In this document: positions 8,041 through 16,405 of the stretch, piece after piece
How positions within the stretch are numbered: position 1 is the stretch's first letter
How the letters are laid out: every line of letters begins with the position of its first letter
Notes under the pieces: generated by a model
Database searches by the model: none
What the model saw: only the letters and a program-made list of their open reading frames with translations
Told to the model about the DNA's origin: nothing
Assembly (NCBI GenBank): GCA_049314555.1
Contig: JBMOEW010000009.1
Location: 21,235-85,234, forward strand
DNA: 64,000 nucleotides
Direction of reading: 5' to 3'
From: REEB509 sp049314555
Lineage (GTDB): Bacteria > Pseudomonadota > Alphaproteobacteria > Caulobacterales > Aquidulcibacteraceae
Program-made: the position numbers and the translations under genes

Positions 8041-8671
8041 AAAGGCCGCTGCCCGTCCAGATTGAGGCGCCCTTTCTCGGACCAAGGCAACTGTCCCTAT
8101 CACGTCAATTTACGAGATATTGGTATCGGTTATGGTGTGGGGCGACGTAAACCTCGTAAACCGCCTAAGCATCCGGTCAGATACGCGCAATGAGGCCGTT
8201 TTTTCAAATCTCGGCGCTTGCCAATTCCAGGCCAAGGGGGTGGCCTATCAAGACACCGGCGTCTCGGCGATGCGGGCCAGGACATAGGCAAGTCAAGCTT
8301 GTGGGTCGACGTCATTGAGTCGCGTGGTCTGCAGGAGCAAGTAGATGGCCGCTGCCCACGCGCCGCTGCATTCTGAGCCAGCGAAGGCCCAGTGCGCCGC
8401 CGTCCTCCCCATTCTGGCTCGACGCCCCTTGCCCGTGTTCTCAGCGCACATTCAGAACCCGGCGGCGGAAATCGTCCACAGGCCTCAACCCGCCTTAGAT
8501 TCTGCGGCGATGTGGCATGCAGAGGCATTGAGGAGAGCTGACACTTGAATGGAGGGGGTAAGGCCGCCGACCAAACCGGAGAAAAGTGCCCCATACCGCG
8601 AATTCGACGGCGATGGCCGGCTGAAACCGAGAGCAGACATCCTGGGCTTTCCGTCACCGCCCACCACCCCC
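8041..8671. other. non-coding stretch with transposon debris
   Basis: No intact gene was found. The only recognisable content is the IS66 transposase relic at 8221-8425. About 60 bases past the relic, GTAAACCGCCTAAGC at 8156-8170 resembles the GTAAGCG-type terminal repeat of IS66 elements and could mark its end; that is tentative. The 528-base frame on the minus strand (8130-8657) is not considered a gene. Confidence 0.5.
8221..8425 (-). pseudogene. IS66-family transposase (TnpC) C-terminal relic
   Basis: Reading the minus strand from about 8425 down gives FAGSECSGAWAAAIYLLLQT, then TRLNDVDPQA, a TGA, and LAYVLARIAETPVS followed by TGA TAG. This follows the conserved C-terminus of IS66 transposases (FAGSD..G..AAAIYSLI.TAKLNG.DP.AWL..VL.RIA). 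The first TGA stands where the family has Trp (TGG to TGA), and two more stops follow, so the gene is dead. Only the last 60-70 residues remain; the catalytic DDE region is gone. It shows that an insertion sequence once sat next to the rhodopsin gene. Confidence 0.8.
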
Positions 8672-10582
8672 CTACCGCACACTGCCCGTCGCGCGCTCCG
8701 CCACAGCCACCGCCCGCGCCAATCCCTCGATTTCCGCCCGCGACCGTCCGCGCAAATCGCTCTCAAACGCCAGTGCCCCAAACGGACCACGCATCGTAAA
8801 AGGCGTCGTCACAATCTGCGCGCGCGGTGTAAAGCGCAGATCAAGCCGCCGCTGCGCCAGGTCGATCACCCCGCTGCCACCCATCCGGATCCGGTCCAAA
8901 AACATCTGGAAGTCGGTAAAGCCCATCCGCCCGTTCGCCATCGACACACTCATCGAAAGCCCGCTGAAGCTGGTGCGTGCCGTGGGCTGGGCAAGCTCGT
9001 TGCGCATCGCCCGACCGATGGTTTCAGAAAGCCCCCCGATATCAACCCCGGTGATCGCGCCCTGGTTAAGCGCAAGGCCCGCCCGCCCCCGCAGCGAGCG
9101 CACCAACGCGTCCTGGTTTGCCCCGCTCGCCTCTAGCGCAAGCCGGATTTGCCCGCTGCCTTCAAGCGCGCCAAACCCAAACGTATCCCGCAAGAACCGC
9201 TGCACCCCCACCCCATCAAGCGCAAGATCGCTTGAAAAACCTGGCACGCTAGAGCGCCCATCAATCACGATCGTGCCAGACCCGCTGCCACCATAAAGCC
9301 CAATGTCTTGAATGGAAGCGCCCAGCAAACCGTTGTCCAGCCGCAGCGTCAAGGCCGAGCGATCGACCGTCGTGGCAAACGCCGTGATCGGACCGGTTTG
9401 CAGATCAAGCGCAAGGTCAAGGCTGCGCAAAATCTCCAGCCGGATCGGCGCCTGCCCCCAGGACGCAGCTGAAACGTCCATCGCCGCAGGTTCGGCTACC
9501 ACGGCGTCCGAGCCAACACTGGCACCTTCAGCCAGCACCGGCTGGTCGCGCAGATAGGCGTTCAAGTCTAACCGATCTACCGCGAGCGCCCCACTCAGGC
9601 GTGGCCGCTCGCGGTTCAGTTCCAGCGCAAAATCCCCCCGCGCGTCCACCCCGTCGATGCCAATCGCTGCGTCTTCGAAATTGTAGCGCTGCGGCCCCAC
9701 CGTCAAAAGCCCCGCCACATCAAACTGCTGCAACAGCCGGCCCTCGGGAAACCCAAACCCCGCCCACCGCACCAGACCGCGCAGGTTTGGACCCGCGGCG
9801 TTGATCCGCCCACTGATAGACCCGCTCGCCGCTGTAACCTCCCCGTCGAACGAAAGCGTCAACAGCTGACTTTCTGCATTGAACACAAACGGGGTCGTGC
9901 GCCCAGACTGCATCGCGCGGGGCTGGGCAATGGAGCCCTTCAGTGTCACCGGTTGGTCGCGAAAAACGAACGACGCATCCACCGCCATCGGCGCATCAAG
10001 GCTGGTGACCCGCGACTTGAAATCCAACGCCTGCAGCCCGTAGGTCTGGTTCGTGCGCCGATCCAGATAGCTCACCACGCCGCCCACGATTTGCAGGCTG
10101 TCGATCGCAACGTCTGTCGGTGCCGGCGCAGGTGCGCTCGGTGCCCGCGGCGCAGGGCTAACCGGTGCCACCGGCCCCAACAGCCAGTTCCCCCGCCCCG
10201 TAGCGTCCACCTCCAAGTTGACTGTCGGCTCTTCCAGATAAATGCGGCGGATCTCCAGGCCGTCGCGCAGCAACGCGCCTGGATCAAACCCGATATCGAC
10301 CTCCCCCGCGCGCACGAACGCGTCGGCCGCACCGCCCGCCACATTGGCAAGCCGGATGTCTTCAGCGCTCACCCCCGCCACCGGCCACAGCGCCACATGC
10401 AACCGACCGTCCACACTAAACGCGCGCCCGGTTTGCTGCTCCACCGCCGCAATCAGCTGCGCGCGAAAAGCCGGCTGGCCCACATACCAGAATGCCCACC
10501 CAAGCCCGAGCGCCACCAGCAACGCCAAAAACCCAAGCCCCAGCAGCACAAACCGCATCCACCCTAGTTTCAGCTGCATCAT
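8672..10582 (-). CDS. AsmA family protein
   Basis: A 636-residue envelope protein of the AsmA family, bridge-like proteins linked to lipid movement between the inner and outer membranes. One N-terminal membrane segment (about residues 10-32) is followed by the AsmA domain, which starts with a helix (FRAQLIAAVEQQTGR) and the typical FSVDGRLHVALWPVAGVSAEDI. The C-terminal half has the second AsmA module (GSGSGTIVIDG, then LRGRAGLALNQGAITGVDI) and ends with beta strands of the LRFTPRAQI type. It is divergent from the hydrolase gene and appears monocistronic. Confidence 0.88.
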   Translation of the reverse strand: MMQLKLGWMRFVLLGLGFLALLVALGLGWAFWYVGQPAFRAQLIAAVEQQTGRAFSVDGRLHVALWPVAGVSAEDIRLANVAGGAADAFVRAGEVDIGFDPGALLRDGLEIRRIYLEEPTVNLEVDATGRGNWLLGPVAPVSPAPRAPSAPAPAPTDVAIDSLQIVGGVVSYLDRRTNQTYGLQALDFKSRVTSLDAPMAVDASFVFRDQPVTLKGSIAQPRAMQSGRTTPFVFNAESQLLTLSFDGEVTAASGSISGRINAAGPNLRGLVRWAGFGFPEGRLLQQFDVAGLLTVGPQRYNFEDAAIGIDGVDARGDFALELNRERPRLSGALAVDRLDLNAYLRDQPVLAEGASVGSDAVVAEPAAMDVSAASWGQAPIRLEILRSLDLALDLQTGPITAFATTVDRSALTLRLDNGLLGASIQDIGLYGGSGSGTIVIDGRSSVPGFSSDLALDGVGVQRFLRDTFGFGALEGSGQIRLALEASGANQDALVRSLRGRAGLALNQGAITGVDIGGLSETIGRAMRNELAQPTARTSFSGLSMSVSMANGRMGFTDFQMFLDRIRMGGSGVIDLAQRRLDLRFTPRAQIVTTPFTMRGPFGALAFESDLRGRSRAEIEGLARAVAVAERATGSVR

Positions 10583-10729
10583 GGCCTCCCGGTTCCGGCA
10601 CCCTCAGCCTAACACACCCATTTGCCCTGGCGAGACCCACAAGCGCCCGCACGGTTCAATCGACGCAAGCAATTGACGCGCCTTGCCTCTTCGCGTTGGG
10701 TGGCCCTAAGCAAAACCCGGAACCAGCCC

Positions 10730-12142
10730 ATGGCCGACGACGCCGCACCCCCGCCCCAACCCAAAAAGCAAGCCGTTTTACTGATCCACGGCATCGGCGA
10801 GCAACGCCCCATGAGCACGCTCTGGCGGCTGGTGGATTTGGTTTGGACCAACGCCCCAAAACCCGCCCATGCCCCCGAACGGCGGGTATTTTCAGAGCCT
10901 GATGAGATGTCTGGCGTGTTTGAGCTGCGCCGGATTTCCACCAATCTGAATGCCGACGGCAAGCGCACGGACTTCTTTGAGTACTACTGGGCGCATCTGA
11001 TGTCGGATAACGAGATCGGCGAGGTGATCGCCTGGCTCGCCGATCTGGCCATGCGCCCCAAAGAGCGCGTGCCCGAAACCCTGCGCAAGGCGTGGGCGAT
11101 GTTGCGGATCACGCTGGCGGTGGTGGCGGGCCTGTTGGCGCTGGTCACGCTGTCGGTGTTTGCCAGCGGTATTGCAGGCCTCCAGCACACCAATTGGGTG
11201 GTGATCCTGGTTTTGGTGACCATGCTGCTGGTGGCCGCCTGGATGGACCGCACGTTTGTCAGCCCGGTGTTGGGCGATGCCGCCCGCTATCTGCGCCCCA
11301 ACCCCAAAAACACCGAGTGCCGCCAGGAAATCCGTGCCCGCGGCCTGAAGCTGCTGGAGGCGATCCACGACAGCGGCAAGTATGATCGGATCGTGCTCGT
11401 GGGCCACAGCCTGGGCGGGGTGATCGCCTATGAAATGGCGGTTCACTTTTGGGGGCGTCGCAACCGAACCATGAACACGACAGGCCCGGTGCAAGTGGCC
11501 CTGGCCAAGGCAGAAGAGGCCGCCCGCGCCCTACAGGATGCCCAAGACGACACCACCGCCCGCGATCGCTTTCGGCTGGCGCAAAACGAGATGTTTGAAG
11601 CGCTTCGCACCACCACCGATGCCGATGGTAAGCCGCTCTGGCTGGTCAGCGACCTTGTGACCATGGGCTCGCCCCTCACCCACGCACCGACCCTTCTGGC
11701 CGATGATCCAGATGACTTCACCTTGATGCTGGCGCGCCATGAGCTGTCGGCCTGCCCGCCCCAGTTCGAGACATTCCAAGGCAAAGTGCGCCGCTTCAGC
11801 TATTGCCGCCGCCCCGACAAGGCAGACGACCCAACAGCCACCCCCCGCGCGCCCCACAACGCGGCCGTGTTTGCCGCCGTTCGCTGGACCAATCTGTATT
11901 TCCCGATGCAAGGGATTTTGCGCGGCGACTTGATCGGCGGTCCGGTTGGTAAAGCCTTTGGGCCTGGCACAAAGGACGTCGCCGTGCGCGCGCCCCGCCC
12001 CGGCGGGTGGTTGCCGCACATGGACTATTTCAACGGCGAGACCGGCCCCCTTTGGGGCGAACCCGGCTGGCAAGATCACCGGCAAGCCCTGCGCGAAGCG
12101 ATGGCCCTGGAAGCGGCCACCGCGCCTGTGGCCCCCCCTTGA
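10730..12142 (+). CDS. alpha/beta hydrolase-fold protein with central membrane segments
   Basis: A 470-residue protein with AVLLIHGIGEQRP near the N-terminus (oxyanion-side HG motif) and the nucleophile elbow VGHSLGGVIAYEM around residue 230. Two hydrophobic segments (about 128-150 and 155-170) separate these motifs and would anchor the protein in the membrane, an unusual insertion in a hydrolase fold. The C-terminal part holds conserved Trp/Tyr-rich blocks and a possible catalytic His in LPHMDYFNG. The frame extends upstream to 10622, but the ATG at 10730 is preferred because the upstream residues look non-coding. Substrate unknown; a lipase or esterase-like role is possible. Confidence 0.72.
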   Translation: MADDAAPPPQPKKQAVLLIHGIGEQRPMSTLWRLVDLVWTNAPKPAHAPERRVFSEPDEMSGVFELRRISTNLNADGKRTDFFEYYWAHLMSDNEIGEVIAWLADLAMRPKERVPETLRKAWAMLRITLAVVAGLLALVTLSVFASGIAGLQHTNWVVILVLVTMLLVAAWMDRTFVSPVLGDAARYLRPNPKNTECRQEIRARGLKLLEAIHDSGKYDRIVLVGHSLGGVIAYEMAVHFWGRRNRTMNTTGPVQVALAKAEEAARALQDAQDDTTARDRFRLAQNEMFEALRTTTDADGKPLWLVSDLVTMGSPLTHAPTLLADDPDDFTLMLARHELSACPPQFETFQGKVRRFSYCRRPDKADDPTATPRAPHNAAVFAAVRWTNLYFPMQGILRGDLIGGPVGKAFGPGTKDVAVRAPRPGGWLPHMDYFNGETGPLWGEPGWQDHRQALREAMALEAATAPVAPP

Positions 12143-12212
12143 TCGGTTAACGCCCCGCTCAGCTGGTAACCACCCTTCCGCGAGCGGCACACCCCCTGCT
12201 AGGACTGAGTCC

Positions 12213-13157
12213 ATGGACGCGCTGATCGAGGCAAATGGTCTAACCAAACACTATGGGGCCCGCCGCGCGGTTGAGGGGTTAACCTTCATCGCGCCGCGCG
12301 GGGCCATCTATGGCATTTTGGGCCCCAATGGCGCGGGCAAAAGCTCCACCATGCGCATGATCGTGGGCGCAATGGCCCCAACCCAAGGCCGCATCACCTT
12401 CGACGGCGGCCCGATCACCCGCGACGTGCAACGCCGCATCGGCTTTTTGCCGGAAGAGCGCGGCCTTTACCGTGCCATGACCCCGATGGGCATCATCACC
12501 TATTTCGCCCGCCTGAAGGGTATGCCGGCCTCCGCCGCCCGCAAACGCGCCAAAGCACTGCTAGAGGAACACGGCCTCGGCGACCGCCTGCACAAAAAAA
12601 TTCGCACCCTTTCCAAAGGGCTCGCCCAAAAAGTCCAGCTGCTGGCTTCAGTGGCCCACGCCCCGGACCTGATGGTGTTAGACGAGCCGTTTTCCGGCCT
12701 GGATCCGGTCAACCAGCAATCCCTGGAACACATGATCCGCAATCACGCCGCCGCGGGCAAAACCGTGATCTTTTCCACCCATGTCATGCAGCACGCCGAA
12801 CGCATGTGCGACCGCATTCTGTTGATCGCCGGCGGCAAGGCAGCCTTCGAGGGGCCGGTGAAGGACGCGCTTGCTCTTGTATCGCGCAGCGCCATCGTTG
12901 AAACCGATCCCGGCTATGATCTTGCCGCCGCCGTTGCTGCTGCCAACTTTCGGGCCGAAAGGGATGGCATGGCCGTCAACGGCGTGCAGCGCTGGCGCGT
13001 ACCCTTGGCTGACGAGAACGCCGGTCGCCGTCTTTTGAGCGCCGCTGTGCAGGCGGGGGCTCCTCTGATTGCCTTTGAACCCAACCGCGCAAGCCTGCAC
13101 GATGCCTTCGTGGCCCTGGTTGGTGGGGTCTCTGGCCCGGAGGTGGGCGATGCGTGA
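12213..13157 (+). CDS. ABC exporter ATP-binding protein (NatA-like)
   Basis: ATPase subunit of an ABC-2 type exporter, 314 residues. Walker A GPNGAGKSS, signature LSKGLAQKVQ, Walker B LMVLDEP with the downstream D-loop SGLDP, and the switch His in VIFSTHVMQHAE are all present. A C-terminal extension of about 80 residues resembles DUF4162 of NatA-type ATPases. The start at 12213 gives the usual MDALIEANGLTKHYG N-terminus; upstream sequence in the same frame looks non-coding. It overlaps the permease gene by 8 bases. The pair resembles NatAB, which is linked to sodium export in Bacillus, but the substrate here is not known. Confidence 0.92.
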   Translation: MDALIEANGLTKHYGARRAVEGLTFIAPRGAIYGILGPNGAGKSSTMRMIVGAMAPTQGRITFDGGPITRDVQRRIGFLPEERGLYRAMTPMGIITYFARLKGMPASAARKRAKALLEEHGLGDRLHKKIRTLSKGLAQKVQLLASVAHAPDLMVLDEPFSGLDPVNQQSLEHMIRNHAAAGKTVIFSTHVMQHAERMCDRILLIAGGKAAFEGPVKDALALVSRSAIVETDPGYDLAAAVAAANFRAERDGMAVNGVQRWRVPLADENAGRRLLSAAVQAGAPLIAFEPNRASLHDAFVALVGGVSGPEVGDA

Positions 13158-14637
13158 GATCCTGCTGATCGCAAGGCGCGACTACTTGGCGTATGTTTCG
13201 GCGTGGGGGTTTTGGGTTTCGCTGATCACCGCGCCGTTTCTGATCATGGCCATCGCCGCAGCGCCTTTGCTGCTCACCAGGGCAGAGCCCTCCCGTGCGA
13301 TCGCCATTCTGGCCGATCGACCAGACGACCACGCCGCCGCCCGCCGCGCGATCGAAGGCCCTGAACGGGCCGAAGCCCGGCGCGCTTTAGACGCGTTCCT
13401 GACGGCCGCCGCGCCCCAAAGCCAAAGCGAAGCGATGGCAGCCTTCGACGCCGCCACAGACCGCGCCACGGGCCTTGCCAACGCCCGCGCTGTGGTCGGC
13501 CAAACCGCGCCCGGGGCCCTGCGCGCCTTTCCCAATCCCCAGCCCCGCTATGTGGTGGCCCGCAGCCCCGCGCGCTCCATCGAAGCGCTAAAGCCTTACC
13601 TGCGCGGCGAACGCGCAATCGCAGCCCTTGGCCGCCAGCGCGACCTGTTTGCCGCGATCCACATCAAGCGCAGCCCAGACGGCGCGATCGCCTTGGACTA
13701 TTGGAGCACGAACCTCAACGACACTGTGCCCGCCAATCGCGTCATTCGCGGCCTTGGCGAAGCGATGCGAATAGACGCCCTCACTGCCCGCGGCTTCAGC
13801 CCCCAGGAGGCCGCTTCCCTGGAAGACCTGAGCCCCACCCTCAATCAGTTCGACCCGCACGCGCAAACCTCCGGCGAAACAGTGGACGACGGCGACCGCG
13901 CGCCCTTCCTGGTGGCGGTGCTGCTGTCGTTTGCGCTGTGGAGCGCGGTGTTTGGGGTGGCCAACATGCTGCTCACCAGCGTGCTCGAGGAAAAGTCCAA
14001 CAAGATTCTAGACAGCTTGCTCACTTGCGCCTCGCCGGCACAAATCCTGATCGGCAAGCTTTTGGGCGTGGCAGGGGTGAGCGCTACGTTCCTGGCGGCT
14101 TGGAGCGGGTTGGGCGCTGGCCTGGCGGGCCTCCTCAATCGCTTCGCCCCCACCAACAACATGGCGGATCTGGCCTTGAGCGCCGTTCATCCGGAGCTAG
14201 CCGCCCTGTTTGTGCTGTGTTTTGTGTGCGGCTATCTGATGTACGGGGCGATGTTTCTGGGCCTCGGCGCGCTGTGTGAAACCAACCAGGAAGCACAAAC
14301 CCTGCTGGGCCCAGTTTTCCTGGTGCTGACTGCACCGATCCTGCTTTTGGCCCCCGCCTTCGACAATCCCAACTCGCCCCTGGTCGCGGGGGCTGCATGG
14401 ATCCCGTTCTTTACCCCATTCATCATGATGATGCGCGCACCGGTTGGCCTGCCCTTGACCGAAATCGTCGGACCCGTGCTGCTGATGATGGCAACCGTGG
14501 TGGTGGTGCTGTGGCTGGCTAGCCGGCTGTTTCACGCAGGCGTGGTGGACCGGGCTGATGCCTCAACCCTGCGCCGTCGCCTGTCGCCCCGCGGCTGGGT
14601 TGCGCCGGAAAAACCCGCAGCAAAACCCCGAACCTAG
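13150..14637 (+). CDS. ABC-2 type exporter permease (NatB-like)
   Basis: Membrane partner of the preceding ATPase, 495 residues. The first TM helix (about 18-40) is followed by a large extracytoplasmic domain of some 240 residues, then five more hydrophobic segments from about 255 onward, the ABC-2 membrane-3 topology. The segment EEKSNKILDSLLTCASPAQILIGK is the conserved cytoplasmic coupling region between the second and third TM helices. Translation starts inside the ATPase gene (ATG at 13150), so the two are coupled. It converges with rpsU across a hairpin. Confidence 0.9.
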   Translation: MREILLIARRDYLAYVSAWGFWVSLITAPFLIMAIAAAPLLLTRAEPSRAIAILADRPDDHAAARRAIEGPERAEARRALDAFLTAAAPQSQSEAMAAFDAATDRATGLANARAVVGQTAPGALRAFPNPQPRYVVARSPARSIEALKPYLRGERAIAALGRQRDLFAAIHIKRSPDGAIALDYWSTNLNDTVPANRVIRGLGEAMRIDALTARGFSPQEAASLEDLSPTLNQFDPHAQTSGETVDDGDRAPFLVAVLLSFALWSAVFGVANMLLTSVLEEKSNKILDSLLTCASPAQILIGKLLGVAGVSATFLAAWSGLGAGLAGLLNRFAPTNNMADLALSAVHPELAALFVLCFVCGYLMYGAMFLGLGALCETNQEAQTLLGPVFLVLTAPILLLAPAFDNPNSPLVAGAAWIPFFTPFIMMMRAPVGLPLTEIVGPVLLMMATVVVVLWLASRLFHAGVVDRADASTLRRRLSPRGWVAPEKPAAKPRT

Positions 14638-14642
14638 CCCTT

Positions 14643-14682
14643 AAAAAGCAACGGCCGCACGGGGCTTAGCCCATGCGGCGTT
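14643..14682 (-). terminator. intrinsic terminator of rpsU
   Basis: On the minus strand a GC-rich hairpin (arms around GCCGCATGGG and CCCGTGCGGC, loop near 14666) is followed by GCTTTTTAA. The run of T makes it a classical intrinsic terminator for rpsU. The same hairpin may also stop transcription of the ABC permease gene from the other side. Confidence 0.65.
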
Positions 14683-14707
14683 ACACCTTTGCCAAAGACC
14701 CTAAAGC

Positions 14708-14926
14708 CTACCGCTTCGCGATCAGGCCTTCGCGTTGGGCCCGCTTGCGCGCCAGCTTGCGCGCGCGACGCACGGCTTCGGCCTTTTCCCGCGCCCGCTT
14801 CTCCGAGGGTTTCTCGTAGTGGTTGCGGCGCTTCATCTCGCGGAAAGTGCCTTCCCGCTGCATTTTCTTCTTCAGTGCTTTCAACGCCTGATCGACGTTG
14901 TTATCGCGCACAAAAATCTGGACCAG
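14708..14926 (-). CDS. rpsU: 30S ribosomal protein S21
   Basis: Small-subunit ribosomal protein S21: VRDNNVDQALKALKKKMQRE, then FREMKRRNHYEKPSEKRARE and an Arg/Lys-rich tail ending QREGLIAKR. The start is unusual. There is no ATG or GTG near the N-terminus. The Shine-Dalgarno GGAGG (14934-14938) is 7 bases before a CTG at 14926-14924, which would give MVQIFVRDNN and match the normal family N-terminus. The other candidate, TTG at 14932, is only one base from that Shine-Dalgarno and would add two residues. CTG is therefore preferred. The gene ends at an intrinsic terminator and converges with the ABC permease. Confidence 0.93.
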   Translation of the reverse strand: MVQIFVRDNNVDQALKALKKKMQREGTFREMKRRNHYEKPSEKRAREKAEAVRRARKLARKRAQREGLIAKR

Positions 14927-15087
14927 GACCAATCCTCCTCATCGCCGGCCAAACACATGGCCGAACGACAAAAACGCCTTCGGGGCGACCCCGATGGGCG
15001 GCCCGCGACAACGCTTCTGTCAACCGGAGGGTGGCGCGTAGCAAAAGGCGTGCGCGCTGTCCACCCCTTCTCGCGTCAAACTGGGCG

Positions 15088-15399
15088 TCACAGGGCGTCC
15101 GGGAAGGCCGCTTTCACCCGCGCCTCAAGCGCTGCAGCAACCGCTGGGTCAAGCCCGCCCGCCTGCGCACAAGCGATCATCGCCAGCCAAACCGACCGCG
15201 GCGGGCAATGCAACAGCGCCGGGGTTTCCACACACAGCACCCGCGCCATTTCCTGCGCCCATGCCTCAAACACCGCCACCACATCCCCCTCAGGCTGCGC
15301 CGCGCGCCAGGTTTGCCAGCTCAACCCCAAAAACGCCCGGTGCTGATCCAACGCATCAAGCGCCGCAGCAACGCGGACGGCCTGGTCCTGCACGCTCAA
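15088..15399 (-). CDS. hypothetical protein coupled to the Nudix gene
   Basis: A 103-residue protein of unknown family, mostly helical, with Trp-rich segments (LSWQTWRAAQP, PPRSVWLAMIACAQAGG). There is no signal peptide or membrane segment. It overlaps the end of the Nudix gene by 4 bases (ATGA), so the two are co-translated and probably act in the same process or are simply co-expressed. Codon usage agrees with a real gene. Confidence 0.65.
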   Translation of the reverse strand: MSVQDQAVRVAAALDALDQHRAFLGLSWQTWRAAQPEGDVVAVFEAWAQEMARVLCVETPALLHCPPRSVWLAMIACAQAGGLDPAVAAALEARVKAAFPDAL

Positions 15400-15848
15400 G
15401 CTGCCCCCTCCACCATCTTAACCCCGGCCATGATCACCCGCACCGTTTCGCTCCACATGCCAAGCTCAGCGAGCCCATCGATTGGAAAAAAGCGGGCCTC
15501 GGCGGCGTCGTCGCCGGCGCGCGGCTCAAGGCCAGTCCACCGGGCGGCGTAATCCACCAAAACATAATGCGCCCAGATATCCCCGCCCCCCCGCGAGGCA
15601 AAAAGCCCGTCCACCACCTCAATCAGACCAACCAATTCGGCCTGCACCCCGGTTTCTTCGTGAAGCTCCCGCAGGGCGGCATCGGCGGTCCGCTCGCCCC
15701 ACTCGATCCGCCCGCCCGGCAGGCTCCACTCGTCCTTGCGTGGCGGCTGGCCCCTTCTGATCAGCAAGACCTCCCGGCCCCGCACACACACCACCCCCAC
15801 CGCCGGGACCGGCGTGCGTCGCGGCGTCTCGCTTGCCCCATCGGTCAT
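15396..15848 (-). CDS. Nudix hydrolase
   Basis: A 150-residue Nudix pyrophosphohydrolase. The Nudix box reads G-RIEWG-E-RTADAAL-RE-LHEETGV, matching GX5EX7REUXEEXGU with all catalytic Glu residues. The N-terminal VGVVCVRGREVLLIRRGQPP and LPGG before the box fit the ADP-ribose/NADH pyrophosphatase-like branch, but the substrate cannot be assigned. It is the first gene of a two-gene unit and divergent from the exported protein at 15950. Confidence 0.9.
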   Translation of the reverse strand: MTDGASETPRRTPVPAVGVVCVRGREVLLIRRGQPPRKDEWSLPGGRIEWGERTADAALRELHEETGVQAELVGLIEVVDGLFASRGGGDIWAHYVLVDYAARWTGLEPRAGDDAAEARFFPIDGLAELGMWSETVRVIMAGVKMVEGAA

Positions 15849-15949
15849 TGAGCCCTCCTTGACCTCGCCGCAATACCTGCCGACTGTGAATGCCTTAACG
15901 TGGTTTTTGCCCTTTGGGCGCCCGTTTCCGGTAACAGGAGGGCATGCCT

Positions 15950-16384
15950 ATGCGACTGGCTGTTGTCTTCACTGTGTGCATGGCCATGGCAGGCCTTGCG
16001 TTCGCCCAAAACGAACAGGCCACCACTGACCAACCCCTTACCGCGCAAGAGCTCCGCGCGGCCATAATTGGCATCGACATGGTGGGCACTTATGTCACTG
16101 AAGATGGCCGACGATGGCGCGAGTGCATTGCCGTCGATTCTTCGACAGTTTACTTATTTGAAGGTGCACAACCCGATAGCGGCCGCCTGACCCTCACGGA
16201 CAATGACGAAGCCTGCTTTTCCTATGTATCTAGCAACTTCACGCGAACAAGCTGCTTTCGTGTCTATCGCGATGGCAACAGCGGCCTACGTTTCATCGGA
16301 CTCGAGGGTCTAGGCGATCCATTCATCGCCAAGCAATTGCGCCGGGTGCGCACCTGCGATCATTTAATGGGCCCAGGAGCCTAG
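15950..16384 (+). CDS. exported hypothetical protein
   Basis: A 144-residue protein with a signal peptide (MRLAVVFTVCMAMAGLAFAQ, cleavage near AFA-QN). The ATG at 15950 was chosen over the ATG at 15944 because AGGAGG at 15937-15942 is 7 bases from the former and only 1 from the latter. The mature part has three Cys residues that could form disulfides (RECIA, EACFS, TSCFRV) plus one in RTCDH, consistent with a periplasmic beta-rich domain. The family was not recognised; a vague likeness to DUF995-type small exported proteins is not firm. Confidence 0.7.
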   Translation: MRLAVVFTVCMAMAGLAFAQNEQATTDQPLTAQELRAAIIGIDMVGTYVTEDGRRWRECIAVDSSTVYLFEGAQPDSGRLTLTDNDEACFSYVSSNFTRTSCFRVYRDGNSGLRFIGLEGLGDPFIAKQLRRVRTCDHLMGPGA

Positions 16385-16405
16385 AACCCCAGGAGCCTAA
16401 CTCCC

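Noticed and set aside
8130..8657. Open frame of 175 codons on the minus strand
   Set aside because: It reads the IS66 relic in the wrong frame; the similarity to transposase is in another frame with stops.
7175..8671. A proteorhodopsin-carotenoid gene cluster
   Set aside because: No blh/brp, crt or flotillin gene is near; only the rhodopsin itself is present.
15944..15949. Upstream ATG of the exported protein gene
   Set aside because: Only one base from the Shine-Dalgarno AGGAGG; the ATG at 15950 has proper spacing and gives a better signal peptide.
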